A stretch of 64,000 bases of DNA from Eunapius fragilis (taxonomy: Eukaryota > Porifera > Demospongiae > Spongillida > Spongillidae). This document shows, in pieces, positions 10,480-25,300 of this stretch (positions are counted from its first letter, which is position 1; each line of letters opens with the position of its first letter). The notes below the pieces were generated by a model. The model was not told where the DNA came from. It ran no database searches and saw only the letters and a list, made by a program, of their open reading frames with translations. The stretch lies in the NCBI GenBank assembly GCA_963681505.1, contig OY811975.1:5819490-5883489 (forward strand). The letters are read 5' to 3'. The position numbers were made by a program, and so were the translations under genes.

Positions 10480-11690
10480 TCATTCACGCGAATCTATCAA
10501 CTAGCATATAGTAGTTTCAATTTTCATCTTGACGCAAAGACCCAGCTAGAGGAACAAGTCATGATACGCCATGCACACTTTCACTGAGAATTAAAAAAAA
10601 TTACCTATGTATATATAAATCAGTGTTTTAGCGTTCCTTAATGTTTTCAGTCGTAACTGCAGCGCTCTTTTATATCCTCCGTACATTTTTAAAATTAGTT
10701 ATTGGAATTACAACGCAAATGACACCAAAATGGTAGTATAATGCATGACGCAACAATATACATGCCATGTGACCAGGACACATGACTCGTCTTGGAATTC
10801 AAAGTGAACCATTGTGGAAACAGAATTTGCTAGCAAGACGCTGCATGCATGCATACGTGCATAAGCGAACCTTACTAAAACACAACGCTCTCATGATCAC
10901 TTTCATGCACATGCATCATTGCCGGACTTTGCATGATGGTAAAAGGCACACATGTACATGCATGCACTTTCCGTGTCAGCTTGTTTGACATGTTGGTGTA
11001 TGCACAGCTATATAGGCTGGAGCATTGTTCATATAATTGCTCATTCTCCTCTCTTGGATGCATGCTGTCATGTGCCCAACGTGCAGTTTACTTTGTTGTG
11101 CGCCATAATGTGCTGACATGCAAAAGAGATAATATATATCAACATGCACCAATATAGATGTTCAGGTGCTCACAAGTGCATTTACAAAAATCAAGTGCAG
11201 CAATGCCATAGAGCTGGAAAGCCAGTCCCCACCACACATGCACATAACTTCAATCCAGTGGCATTTGATATCAATATCACTGTTACCTCTCCACTTGCAT
11301 TGAATGTACACACATCAGTCATAGATGCCAACATAAGTATGTGTGGTACAAAGGAAAATGTATATCATTAGGCAAAGTAACTCCTCTGATGCTTGCGTTG
11401 CATTCAATACTATAAGGTGGTAAATGCGTGCTTTCCTAGCACACAAGCATTACAACTTTCACTGGAAACACATCAATTTGTGTTTGCCTTTACTAATCCT
11501 GTTTAACTAAAATCTGATTTATCACCTTCAAGCATAAACGTCCAAGACCATCAAGGCACTTCCCAGATGCTTTTCCGTCACACATCTAGTGTCACAACTG
11601 ACCCTGTATTAGCTTCCATGTGCCATACAACTGCAACCCATGAGATCACAATGAACATGTTAAAATGGGAAGAGGTACATGTGTTGTATC
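10480..11690. other. Intergenic, CATG/TGCA-rich, no gene seen
   Basis: Short frames only. Many TGCATGCA and ACATGTAC palindromes (10845-10990). No conserved protein or RNA recognised. Confidence 0.5.
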
Positions 11691-11807
11691 TCTGAGGTTA
11701 GCGTAACCGCATCAGCTTACCCTTGATTGGCCATAACTATATCAACAGTGGCACTTACAAACATCAATGCCTCCATACAGTAATACATGAGCATCACTAT
11801 TAACAGT

Positions 11808-14800
11808 TTAAACCTCCATGCCATCAACGGAACTGTCAATGTCCTTGTCTCTATTGCGTCTTTCACGCTTCTCCTTGTCCTGCACAAAATGGAGGGGAAA
11901 AATACAAAAGTATAATACAATAACACTGGCAGTGAAGATATCATGGTCCAGGCACTCAGATAACTATTTTAACCTGAATTGTGGCAGTGAAAATATGCGA
12001 AAATATCATGGTCCAGGTACTCAGATAACTATTTTAACCTGAATTGTAGCAGTCAAAATTAAGGGAAAATACAATATAATGGTCCATGCGCTCATAGTCT
12101 GTGATACTGAGATAAAGTGTATCTTTGATTTTATTAGTTTTGTCAAAAACAGGTTAATTCAAGTTTTTTGTGTGGCGTAGCGTTGATTTTATTTTGCTGT
12201 ACAGCCTTCATTGGGTATAAGCATGTATAATAACAAAATTGAAATCAATGTGGAAGATGAGGATGAGTGCGTATTTACAGACTTGTGTTATGCGTTTAGA
12301 CAAGCAAGTAAGAAAACAATGAACAGTTTTGTGTTGAGTACCCGTTTAGTATAGAAAGCCACGCCCCCACCCTTTACCTAGATTAAGGCTCATTTCATGT
12401 ATGGTTCTCATTACCAATGAATGTAATTTGTAGTTGAAAATCAGTAACTACATGCAATCAAAATGACAAAATGATTGAATTCCTGAGTACATATTGAACA
12501 GATAGCAATGAAAATTGGATTTCAATTAAAAGACCTACATGTATGTATCCCCCCCCCCCTCCCGTTCCCTATATCAGATTAACCATTGTGGTATTATTTA
12601 CAAAAAGTTTATTTTAGGCATACAGCTGGAATGAGCGTGTGGCACTAACTGGCAGAAGGAAAGGTAACAACAGGGGGTCTGAGGTGGTTGGTGATTATAA
12701 TGAGTTCGCCAAATCATGTGACATGATAAACCCAGGGTCCGTGCAAATCGAATACTTTTTTTGAAATCTACACCAAGTTATGCACTGGATAGATAACGTC
12801 TTTAATGCATTACCCAGATCTGTTTTCTTTTAACTTTAGCAATAATGTGACTGTAGCTTGGAGATTTTCAAACCTAAGCTATTATTGGGTTGTCCATACT
12901 TGGATTCACTGCTTTATCATGCAACATGCAGTGTCGGAAAATGCCTCAACTCCGGACACAAATATTACCTGCGAACAACCAAAATTGGGTCTAGGATCAA
13001 GATATAGGGAGTAGTTCTTGTTCTGACGTTAGAATTATAGGATATTGCCAGAATGTGTTCGAGCCCTCCCATCCTAACCAGGTAAGCAAGTTTATGCTGT
13101 TTTTCAATAAAGAAACATTGTGAGAAAGTGCCCCGTTTCCGGTAATGGGTCTTACCCGCTCGACTTAAATGAATGCAGGTTCCGCACGAAAGTAGTTACA
13201 AAACTGGCTAGCTCTAAACATCATACACAGAGAGTTGGACTCGGTATTTCTGGCAATTAGAACCCTTTCGACTAATTTTAAAAAGTGAGTTGCACATAAT
13301 AGGCCAAAAAAGTATTCGATTTTCATGGACCCTGTAAGAATACGAGAAGTTCACAATAGATTTATTATAACCTTCCTGCCACCCCCATGCATGAAGTATA
13401 ATTTACCACGACTCTGCCTCACCTTGTCTTTGTCTTTCTTGCTACTTCTGCTGTCCTTTGATTCCCTGTCCTTTCTTTCATCCTTTCTCTCATCTTTCCT
13501 CTCATCTTTTCTATCACGATCCTTCTTATCATCCCGATCACGACTGCGACTTCTATCTTTATGATCCCTCTCCCTGAAACAAATCACACCCACCAGTAAA
13601 CACTACGCATGGTAAAGGCATGTAGAAATGAAATAGTGCTCCAGCAGTAACATGTACAGACATGTGTACTGCATTCTCATAATTCATTTGCACTAATTTG
13701 AGAAAGCAACCAGTGTAGCTTTGATGAAAACATTTTTGAACACAGCAGTGATCAGGGATTTTATCTATCAATGCAATCAAGCAGCGCTTTGTAACGATCT
13801 CGCCTGTGTCACTGGTTACATTTACGTGATTAGCACTATCTCAATAAAAAGCAGCCCAGAGCGTGGCACTTCGGTAGCGCGAAGAGTGTGAATAAAGATA
13901 ATTACTTGTCAAGTACAGATGTTAATCTTTAATCTATTTCCATAATTAATTTAGGATGGAAATCCTGAATTAAGGATGACTTTTGGCGATATTAACCTTT
14001 TATAGGCTTTCATCTAAATGGCGCTAGCTAATTAGTCGTTATTTCCTTTTACTTTTTCTCTGACTTTGATTGTAGGCGGCATTATTACGAACGAACGTTA
14101 CACAAAACCTAAACAGTGGTTTTGCTAAAAAAAAAAGATGTAACGACTAATTAGAAAGCGCTGTTTAGATGAAAGCCTATAGAAGCTTAATATCCCCCAA
14201 AATATCCAATATGATGTGAATTGAAGTTGATATGAGCAGCATAAAGTCATCCTTAATTCAGGATTTCCATCTTAAATTAAGGATGGAAATAGATTAAAGA
14301 TTAAATAGGTGATGCACTTAGGGGTTTGTCCAAATATAATTAGAAACATTTGAAGGAGGAGGTGGCATATAAAAGGAACTCGCGATGCAAACAATTTCAA
14401 CTGGCCATGCGGCGTCTTGATTAAAGGAAGACATGGTCAAATATGCCGTCAGAGCACGGTCATTTGCACATGTACCAAACAAAACACTACACTAGAAAGT
14501 ATGGATTTTGGCATGTCATTACTGGCAATGCTAGCGTGATTAATTCAGCTAGTTCTCACAAGATCAGTTCAGGTACACCCGGCATGTCATTTTTGTGTGA
14601 GCACTGAGGAGAAGGATGGGTAGCGTCGAGGTCACCGCATAGGGCTATACTATAGCTATATTTAGCTTTATATACCTTCTATTGCGAAAGTGAACGCAGT
14701 GCGTTTGCACAGGACTGCGTGTCAATTTACTATTTATGTGTCATCTCATCCTTTAATGACAAGGTATATAATTAAGAAACCACATATGATAAAGCAACCA

Positions 14801-17800
14801 AGTGCTTAATTAAATTCATAACACACATTTTATCACCTGGAATGCATATCCTGGTGCTCGGGGGAAACACTGAAAGCGGTACCATCCAAATATAATTTTC
14901 AAAAGTCACAGGAGGTTAGCAAATGGGTCAGATAAATCCCTGCCAACCGCTTTATATGTCACTTTACACTCATTGATAAATACATGCCCAATGTAGATGC
15001 TTGTATGCTGTTACTTGTACAGTACAATCTACAATATTAGTGCACTTCAGTTCTAGAAACTTAAAAAAAACTACATCTGTGAGATGTGTGAGGAAATTGG
15101 GGCTATTGTGGATTTCATAATCTCATTTTCGTTGATGAGGAGTAAATTAAATTATACTGTTTTTCATAAATGATTCGCTGTTGCATGATTAAGTCGAACG
15201 GTAAATAGCTTTGGATGAGGTGAATGCCCTCAGATACACCTGTTCTTGCACTACTTCATTAAACATGGTTTACAACTTTGAGAGGGTGTATTAATTCAGC
15301 TTTCAAACAAGCCAAAGCTTCTATTGTACTTGTTTTCAGAAGCTAGTTAGAGTTAGATAACATTTACATTCATGTCTGGCAGGGAGCATGGTCCATGATC
15401 AGCTAATGCATTTCTCAGCAACAAATCCAGTCTGCACATGCCTGTATATAGAGTCATGGCTTGTTTTTTTTTGTAAGACAGGATGAAAGATTCTCGAAGT
15501 CTACCCACACAACAATTCACTTGTGGTAATGTTGTTCTCCCATTTCACTACCTTGCATTATTCCTGCTTCATTTATCTAAGGGCCTCAATTTTAAAAACT
15601 ACTTTTCACAAGGTTTCACACAGTTTTCAAGAGTAAATGTGTACCTCTAAAACGAGAACCACCCAACTAATACACGTTTCTGTCGGGTGAGCACAGCAAA
15701 TTATACAGAAACCTAGCTCCCTCCCAAATGTGATTGGCCACCTGCTTGATGGGGTATAAAGGGAAATATGCGCATTGGAATTGTCAGTCAGTGTTTGTGC
15801 ACGTGCTGCAAACTTTTCTGAAATGTGCACTAAGTGTGAAACTCCAGCAAGCGAGGCCCGAGGGTTGAACAGAGGACACATCGACATCTACCGCTGCCAA
15901 CCTTATCCTGGAAGGGACGTGCAGGATGCAAGATAACTACTAAGCGCTTGGCGGGGTCAAGAGGCGGCGACTGAGCGCAGTGATAGGAACGCGCGAAAAG
16001 AGAGCTATCAGTTCAGGAGGAAAGGCAACGAGCTCCAACATAAATTTAATGACCGGGTGGTGGACAAGGTCGAGGCAGCAGCGCCAGCGAAAAGGAAGGT
16101 TGAAACAACCACCACCAGTTCGAAGGCGCTCCTCAATAGTGCTGTGAAGGAGCTTGAGGAAGGCACGGCTCTTCTCTTACGCAGGCAAAAAGTGACCAAA
16201 CTAGCTGAGGCTGGCTGGGCGGTCGTGGAAGAATACGAGGTGGACGACCTAGCCAATAACTCAAAGGACGAGAGGAGGATGGAGAAGGCTGAGGGAAAGG
16301 TGGAAAAGAAGCTGGCAAAGAAGAGGAAGCTGAAAGAGGCCAAAGCCAAAGAGGAATTTGGAGCTAAGCCACCTGTGGCTTATGGAATGCTGTGGCCATT
16401 TCCTGCAAAGAGCATGGAGGCTACAAAAGGTGCCAGTGCTCAGCCAACGCTGGCTCCAAGGTTCCCATCGGGTACCTGTTATGAATGTGGGGATGCTGGC
16501 CACTGGAGGCGAGTGTGTCCAAAGGTGACTGTAGTGCACATCCTTTGGCTAATTCTGAGCATGTGTTAAACTTACAAATGAAGTAGGAGTTGAAACATTC
16601 AACATCTCAGTTGTGTGTCTAGCAGGTTCTGGGAAATGCAAGGATGTGAGGCACACGGAAGCTCAGTACGTGGGCGTTTAAAGGGTTGCCTTGTCTTTTG
16701 GAAGGAGCTTGACGCTCCACCTTGGATATTAGACACAATTGAGAATGGTTACCTATTACCTTTTTATAACGAGTCTGCATCCTATTCCCGCCCTAATCAA
16801 AAATCAGCTTTGGTAGAAAGAGATTTTGTTAATGGGACTGTGGCAGACCTGCTGTTAGGAGGGTACACTGAATTAGCACCTGAGGTACCCCATGTGTGTA
16901 GCCCTCCATCGGTGGTAACCAATCATTCTGGGAAAAAGTGGTTGATAGTAAATCTAAGACATGTACATGTAAATAGGTCGCTATGGAAGCAGACGTTCAA
17001 GTATGAGGACTTGTGTGTGGTGATGACGCTATCTGAACCTGGTGAGTGGATGTTTTCATTTGATTTGAAGTCTGGCTACCACCACATTGATGTGGCACCG
17101 AAGCATCGTAAGTACTTAGGGTTTTCATGGGAGGGTATTGTGTATAGATTTGCGGTGTTGCCTTTTGGGTTGTCATCAGCACCTTATGTGTTTACAATCT
17201 TGATGCGCCCATTAGTTAGGCTATGGCGTAATAAGGGACTTAAGATAGTGGTGTATTTGTATGATGGGGTTTGTGCCCTAATAAATGAAGCGGAAGCCAA
17301 TACAGCTAGTAATTGGGTAAAGGACACACTGGCAAAAGCAGGGTGGATATTCAATGAAGCCAAATCAGTTTGGACACCCACATATAAGCTGGAGTGGCTT
17401 GGTTTTGACTTGGACCTGGGGCAGGGATGTATTTCTGTGCCTACAAGGAAGATCAGTGCTCTTCAAGCTAACCTGGTAATGGCAGTTAAAAAGCAAGCTT
17501 CCCTCAGAGCAAAGTTCATAGCAAGCTTGGTTGGTAAGATCATATCTCATTGAGTCTAGCCTTAGGTCCAGTTGCCAGGCCTTTGACTCGAGCATTGTAT
17601 TCAGTATTGGAGACCAGGATTGCATGGTGTGATTTTCTAGCAGTACCAAATGAAGCAAAAGATGAGATGCGATTTTTGGCAGAGTGCCCACAGAAGTATA
17701 ACTCACAGCCTATATGGTATGGAGGCTATACAGTGGAACATAGTATGCATATTGCTCAAGGTAAACTGGATACCAGATGAAGCTAAACAGAGCTCAACTT

Positions 17801-20800
17801 GGAGAGAGCTGGTGAATGCGTTGGTTTACGGATAACCAAAACGTTGCTTGAATTCTGAAAGTGGGTAGTTGTAAGCCCCATTTGCAGGTAGAGGCATTGA
17901 AGGTGTTCAGGGCTTGTGCAACCCATAATATCAGGATAGAGCCAGAGTGGGTTCCAAGGGAGAAAAATCAGCTTGCAGATTACTTTAGTCGTATTATTGA
18001 TGAAGAGGATTGGTATATTAACCCGGAAGTGTACAAAGGGTTGGATGAAAAATGGGGCCTACATACAGTGGAAAGATTTGCTACGTGCTATAATGCACAG
18101 GTCGATCGTTTCAATTCCCGACACGCATGCCCTGGTTCAGAAGCAGTGGATGCATTTACAGTAGACTGGTGTAATGAAAACAACTGGTGGTGTCCACCAC
18201 CAATGTTAGTGCCACGAGTACTCAATACATGCGGAGCATTGTAAAGCTCACGAGACACTAGTTGTGCCTCCATGGGAGCCAGTCCCCTTTTGGCCTTTGC
18301 TTACACACCCATGCTAGAGGGTGGGCACCATTTGTGTTGGCGTGGTTAGCGTTACCGCTATCACAACAGCTTATTCAGCAGGGTAGATCTGGTCCAGCCC
18401 TTTTCAAAGGGAAGTTTCCTAAAACGGAAATGATTGCTGTACAAATACGAATTTATCAAAACGGAAGTACATGTATCAGAGGATTACCCTGTATCCTAGC
18501 CTCAGCGGCTGTGTTGCGCATATAGCCTTGGTGGCTGTATAGGCTGTGTATTGTGTGTATGTGATAGCCTCGGCAGCTATGCTGGCGGCTATGTTGTGTG
18601 ATAGCCTCGGCGGCTATGTTGTGTGATAGCCTCGGCGGCTATGTTGTGTGATAGCCTCGGGCGGCTATGTTGTGTGATAGCCTCGGCGGCTATGTTGTGT
18701 GATAGCCTCGGCGGCTATGTTGTGTGATAGCCTCGGGCGGCTATGTTGTGTGATAGCCTCGGCGGCTATCTATGTTGTACCAGTGGTGGTACTTGGTGTT
18801 GTAGCCTATGTCAGGCCTCGGTGGCTGTGGCATGGCTAAAGTGCAGTGGATAACACAATTTACACTTTGTTATTTTCTCTGCAGGTGTCTTCATATCAGG
18901 AGCGTGGCCTCTGCTGAGTAATCTGGAGGACCCCGAGCTGCAAAGGTTGGCCAAAGCACTACCAGCAGCAGTGCTGAGGAGCAGGGCAGACAGTAGTACT
19001 ACAAAGAAGTACCTTGGTGCCTATCAGCGTTAGAAGACTTGGGCAGATGCAAGAGAAGGAGTCCCAGTACAGGAGCTTCATCTTGTGCTGTACTTGCAGC
19101 ACCTCAGTGAGCCCTCAGAATACAAAGCAGCTGTAGAGGAGGCAGTGCATGCTCACATGGGTTAGCAGGGCTCCAGCCATTGGGTGGGTCACCTTTAGTT
19201 AAGGCTACTTCGGAAGGCTTAAGGCGCATTCTTGTGAAGTCGAAGGTTCAGAAGGAACCAGTTACGGCTGATGTGTTGAGGGCCATGGTGGAGGCTGCTG
19301 GGCCAGCTCCATCCCTGACAGAGGTCAGGCTGTTGGCAGTGTGTCTGGCGACTTTTGTGGGGTTCATGCGATGTGATGGGCTGATAAAGCTCAAGTGCGA
19401 AGATATCACATTCAATGCCTAGAGCACGGTAGTGTCCAGTAAGACTGACCAGTATTGGTTAAAGCTTGCAAGGGAGAGGTGACATGCCCAGTTGGTATGA
19501 TGGAGAAGTATTTCAGTATGGGGGAACTTGAACACACATCTAAAGCATGTGTGTTTCGGGGAATATCAGTAACCAAAAACGGAGAACGTCTCAGAAAAAC
19601 TGGAGGCCTTAGTTGCACCAGGTTGAACAAAATATCGCAGCTGGGTTATGATCCTAAACCATTCGGTTTGCATAGTCTTCAGGCTATGCAGGTGTGTCTG
19701 ACAGACTATTCAAGCGACATGATCGCTGGAAATCTGAAACAGCCACAGATGGCTACATGTACATCAAAGATTCAACTGAAAAACGACTTAAAGTGTCTAA
19801 GCAGATGGGCATATAGCAAGGGCACCCGTTCTTTGTGTGTCTATGTGGTTGTGTGTGTGGCGCAACGTGCACAATAAACTTTAACCATGTTGGTGATTGA
19901 CCTGGAGGTGGGGCATCACGTGGTGCAGCACATGGGGCGGGAGCACTATAAAGATTTGACTGGATGGTATGTTTATATGAGACACAATGTACAACAAAGG
20001 GAAGATGAATGTAGTTTGCACATTAGCTGGAGGATGCTCTGTGCCTCAAAATTGACTAAATTTCCCCCTGGGTTGCAGTGTTAACAATGCATCATAAAAC
20101 ACGTGGGCTATTGTGAGTAGCATAACCATTCTCATCACCACAGCAGTAACAAAATATGTGATGTGGCAGTTAGCCGAATTGACATATTAGTGATCCATTC
20201 AATAGCTACATCTATAGTAGGAGTTTCATCAGGCGTCCAGCAGTGAAGCATTGAAATCTGAAGCTAAAATAGTTTGTGCATTTTTTTTTTCACTGCACTC
20301 ATACATAATTAACCGATACGTCAGAGGCAACGATGCCATGATATTTAAGTACGGATAGCAATATCCAGATATACATATCATGTACCTGCTTCTACTTCTT
20401 CTGTGTTTCTTGTCTCGCTCCCTATCTCTCTCTCTGCTGTGAGGGTCTCTGTCTTTATCCCTAGACCTGTCTGCCCTTCTTTCCCGGTCCCTGTCACGAT
20501 CTTTGTCACGATCACCTCTTTCAGATCCACTACGCTCCATATCCCTGTGAATATAAAGAAAAGTATACAGTTATCCAGGTACCACTTTACATGTGTGTAC
20601 TTGTCCCATTGCTGCTAATAGGGTGACACACACACATACACATTAAGTTAAGGTCGAGGTGGTGCTCTACACGTAAATACGTTCCTGTAGCCTGGTAACT
20701 ACCGCAGATGGCTACATTAATAACATCTTTGCATTTGTACAAATCAGTATGCCATATATACATACACTGCCAAGGAGACAAGTTGTATACACAGCCTTCA

Positions 20801-22331
20801 GCTAAAGCATTGAAACCATACACCCTGTACACCTATCACACAACAAGACTACCTGTGATACAGCGACCACACTTAACACACTTTATAAATAATAACTAAC
20901 CGTTCATCCACTCGACCAGAGTACTTTATATTTTCATGAGGAGCTCCACGACGTGTTCCTCCAAGACCACCGCCTGCACACAACCAGGGAATGGCCCACG
21001 AATGCATAATACAACTGCTCTGTTACAGCATGCATTGCAGTACACTCCACAAAATACCAGTGCATTGAGTACTAAGTCACACACGAGTTGTGTGTTGGCA
21101 CATACAACCTTCTACTGGTGGGTAACATGCTACTGAAACCCAGCATACATACATGTACACGGGATCCAGGATGTACTGAGTTTCAAAAAAAAGTTTTTAA
21201 ACCCATATTCATATCAGTTGCAGGCCATAAGTTGCAACCTAGTAACCTAGCAACCTGTGTAAGTAGCTAGACCGCAAACACTCTGTGGCTTGTAACAGGG
21301 AATACAAAAATGAATACCCTCCACAAAGACCCCAAACGTTACGACAGCATACCCTGGCCTTGCCAGGTTTTAGGATTGCAATACTCGACAGTTCAAACGC
21401 GTGTGCAACCTTCGACCGTCATTACAACGATCCTGGTATTTCTGTGGTGAGTATCCAAACCTTCTATGCAAGCATACATGTACATGTACATTGTATGTAG
21501 TCAGAATAAGAAGCTGCAAAGTCTAACTGCGAGTCTACCGTAACACATTCCAACCCCCCCCCCCCCCCCCCCCCTCCTCATACAATCAGTTCCCCAGACT
21601 TACCCAATCTCCGAGGTCTCCAAGTTTTGACAGTCCTCCCTCTCTCAATGTCAACCACCACCCTCTTACCATCAATTTTCTTACCATCACCATACTTGTA
21701 AGCAGCTGAAGTGAAGAGACAGAAAGATGCACACATGAACTGCACTGCCCACCAACAGGTGTGCTTACCTTCTAGAAACTGCAACTGATTAAACATTTGT
21801 GGGGTGTGTGTGCATGACTTACCTTTGTGTGCTGCCCAAAAGGCCGCACACACACTCACAAAAAGAACATAGATAGCACGTGAAGAGACCACGACATGCT
21901 GTTAGCTGTTAAGACTACCTACTTTTATGTTTTACATTTACCTACTCAACTTGAAAAAAAAAAAACAATGGCAATCTGAACTCCAAATCCAAATATCAAA
22001 TTCTGAATACCACAAGTGAATGGTTTGTACTATGGGCGAAAATGTAGGCATGGTCTCTTCAATGCTATCTAATGATCCACTTACCAAATTAACCTACCTA
22101 TTACACAAAATGGGCAACTTTAGAGACGTGGTGTATGAAGCACATCACATCACAGCGTGGTCCACAAGCAAATCCACCGTCAAACTTTTTCCCGAACTTA
22201 CCACGTTCATTCAAACCACATTACAACCACACATTATCCTTAAGCTCTACTGAACACACACACAGACACACACATATATTTAATACATGTACACACACAC
22301 AAACACACACATACATGTACACACACGTGTG

Positions 22332-22384
<53 letters not shown>

Positions 22385-25300
22385 ACACTCGCACACACTG
22401 TATACATGCATAGACAATTCACAGGCCATTTGTAACATTTACATGTGGTTTTTCCTTTTTTTATTTCAATTTTTTTTTTGTTTGTTTGTTTAATACCAGT
22501 ATACTGGTACCTGAGGTAGTTGCCATTGTGTAGAAGAGCTTGCTCCGAAAACCCACTTACAACTTACACAATACACACTCAGGGGGTCAGGTACGTTTTG
22601 CTATAAATGGCACCCAGGTGAATGCTGAGAAAAAGACAACGGGGGTGATTATAAAGTGAGGGCAGCCATCTTTAAAACGTCCAAGCAACAAAACTAGCAA
22701 GCTGTCATGAAGTACAGCGATAGCAACATCAAAACACATGCTACCGTGTATACCAAGTGTGGTGGTGTTGAGGATTCCACCAAATGTACAGGTGCGCATC
22801 ATTGGCAGAGGGGCACATAACGTGTTTGCATACATGTACATGTGTACACGTACACAGGTGACAGGGCACTGTTACAGTGCAAGCAGACTCACTGCGTACC
22901 TAGGTGTGTATTGCAACTTACCGTGCATGTCTCTCTCGTGCTCATACTCGATGAAAGCGTACCCACGTGGCTTGTTCTTCTCAGAGTCAGTCACTACAAC
23001 AATCTGTTGGGAGAGAAACCGGGGTGACCTCAAACCCTCAAGCACACGTGACAGTACATGCGTGTATGCACAGTCATGTACACACATGTATGCACAGTCA
23101 TGTACATGCGTGTATGCACAGTCGTGTACACACATGTATGCACAGACATGTAAACACATGTATGCACAGTCATGTACACACATGTATGCACAGTCATGTA
23201 CACACACGTATGCACAGTCATGTACACACATGTATGCACAGTCATGTACACACATGTATGCACAGACATGTACACACATGTATGCACAGCCATGTACACA
23301 CATGTATGCACAGTCATGTACACACACGTATGCACAGTCATGTACACACATGTATGCACAGTCATGTACACACATGTATGCACAGACATGTACACACATG
23401 TATGCACAGTCATGTACACACATGTATGCACAGTCATGTACACACATGTATGCACAGTCATGTACATGCGTGTATGCACAGTCGTGTACACACATGTATG
23501 CACAGACATGTAAACACATGTATGCACAGTCATGTACACACATGTACGCACAGACATGTACACACATGTATGCACAGTCATGTACACACATGTATGCACA
23601 GTCATGTACACACACGTATGCACAGTCATGTACACACATGTATGCACAGTCATGTACACACATGTATGCACAGACATGTACACACATGTATGCACAGCCA
23701 TGTACACACATGTATGCACAGTCATGTACACACATGTATGCACAGTCATGTACACACATGTATGCACAGACATGTACACACATGTATGCACAGTCATGTA
23801 CACACATGTATGCACAGTCATGTACACACATGTATGCGCTGGCACAAGTTCTAACAAGCAGGACCCCCAAATCAAAAAGAAAAGCACAATAACACCTAGG
23901 GGTCATCACATGACACAACACTTCAACCAGCAATGGTGAAGTTACCCTTTTGATGGGGCCATACTGCTCAAACTCCCTCCTCAGTTTGGATTCTGATGTG
24001 TCAAAATTCTGGAAAGAGAACACAGCTGGTCAAAATGAAAATGATACCAGAGATCCACACAGTTAAACAAATCCAGTTACAAATCAATGGCCTACCACAT
24101 GACAACTACATGCATTGCCAATGGCCTACCACATGACAACTACATGTATTGCCAATGGCCTACCACATGACAGCTACTGCCAATGGCCTAAAACATGACA
24201 GCTACTGCCAATGGCCTATCACATGATAACTACTGCCAATAGCCCATCGGCTACGCACGGTACATCTACACATTCAGAACATTGATGACCCTCCATGCTT
24301 TCCAATGTGAGAACTTTGTGTGAACATGATCAAGGTTATAATAATAGCACTAGGGCAGCAGCACAGAGTGGACGGACTTACAATGCGGCCCACAAAAAGG
24401 GTCTTGAAAGGATCACTGAGAATCTTTGGATCCTTGTTCGGGTCCCCTAGTGAAAAAAAGATAATGATGCAGAAATGCATGTATATGCCAAATGGACAAG
24501 GAGCATATCAATATATATGGAACGTTCTACAAGAAAATGGGCCTTGTGGATGTATATATATATATAGTGTCCAAATCAAAACGATATACATGTATCTTCC
24601 GAAATATTAATGATACCAAGTTCCTATTTTTAACACTACATACCACACCACTGCTATATTTGAAAATACATTTTAGTTTCTTACTGATGCGGGGTATTGA
24701 CGTTACAAGGTCCGACATTGGGTTCCAAACAAATCAGTAGAGACCGGACCCTTCTACGTGCGTACCGAATTTGAAGTGATTTAAAAGTTGCTACCTGAAG
24801 ATGTGGCTGTTTGGAACCCTATGGGGTATCGGACCTTGTAACGTCGGTACCCAGCATCAGTAAGGAAATGGATTCTCACATATAGCAGTGCTGTGGTATG
24901 TTATGAACCTGGTAGCATTAACATTTCGGAAGTTATATCGATTTGATTTGGATGCTACAAATGTATATATATATGAATCCACAAGACCCATTTTCTTGTA
25001 GAACCTTCCACATATATACATGTATAACTTTTGGGGGAGGAGGGGAAAATGATAGTTCGATATGATACAACAGAGTCAAATAGAAATGAAAACGTGCAAA
25101 TGCTGTCCTGTTCAACGCAGAACAAGTACATGTCAAGTGACATGTGAAGCTGCAGTACACACACAAAAGGGAGCCACACAACGTACATTGCCCAAGTGCT
25201 TCCTCTAGACCTTGGCGCTGACGCTCTTCACGATTCTGTTGCTGAATGAATAACAACGAAACAAGTAATACGCAAAAAACCCACCATTGTAGGTGGCACC

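Larger units (their letters stand above)
15640..20090 (+). mobile_element. DIRS-like tyrosine-recombinase retroelement, inactivated
   Basis: Gag-like, RT/RNase H and tyrosine-recombinase regions lie in DIRS order on the + strand, antisense to U1-70K in its intron 9. A TATA-like GGGTATAAAGG occurs at 15750 and AATAAA at 19873. Both ends are approximate; I could not define inverted or split terminal repeats. Stops, frameshifts and altered catalytic residues show it is dead. The parts are listed separately. Confidence 0.85.

Noticed and set aside
22738-24023. ORFs of 285-384 codons on both strands with CTHMYAQS or HTCVYMTV repeats
   Set aside because: They are translations of the 24-bp satellite in a U1-70K intron. 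The ends of one overlap real exons 5 and 6 only by chance of frame.
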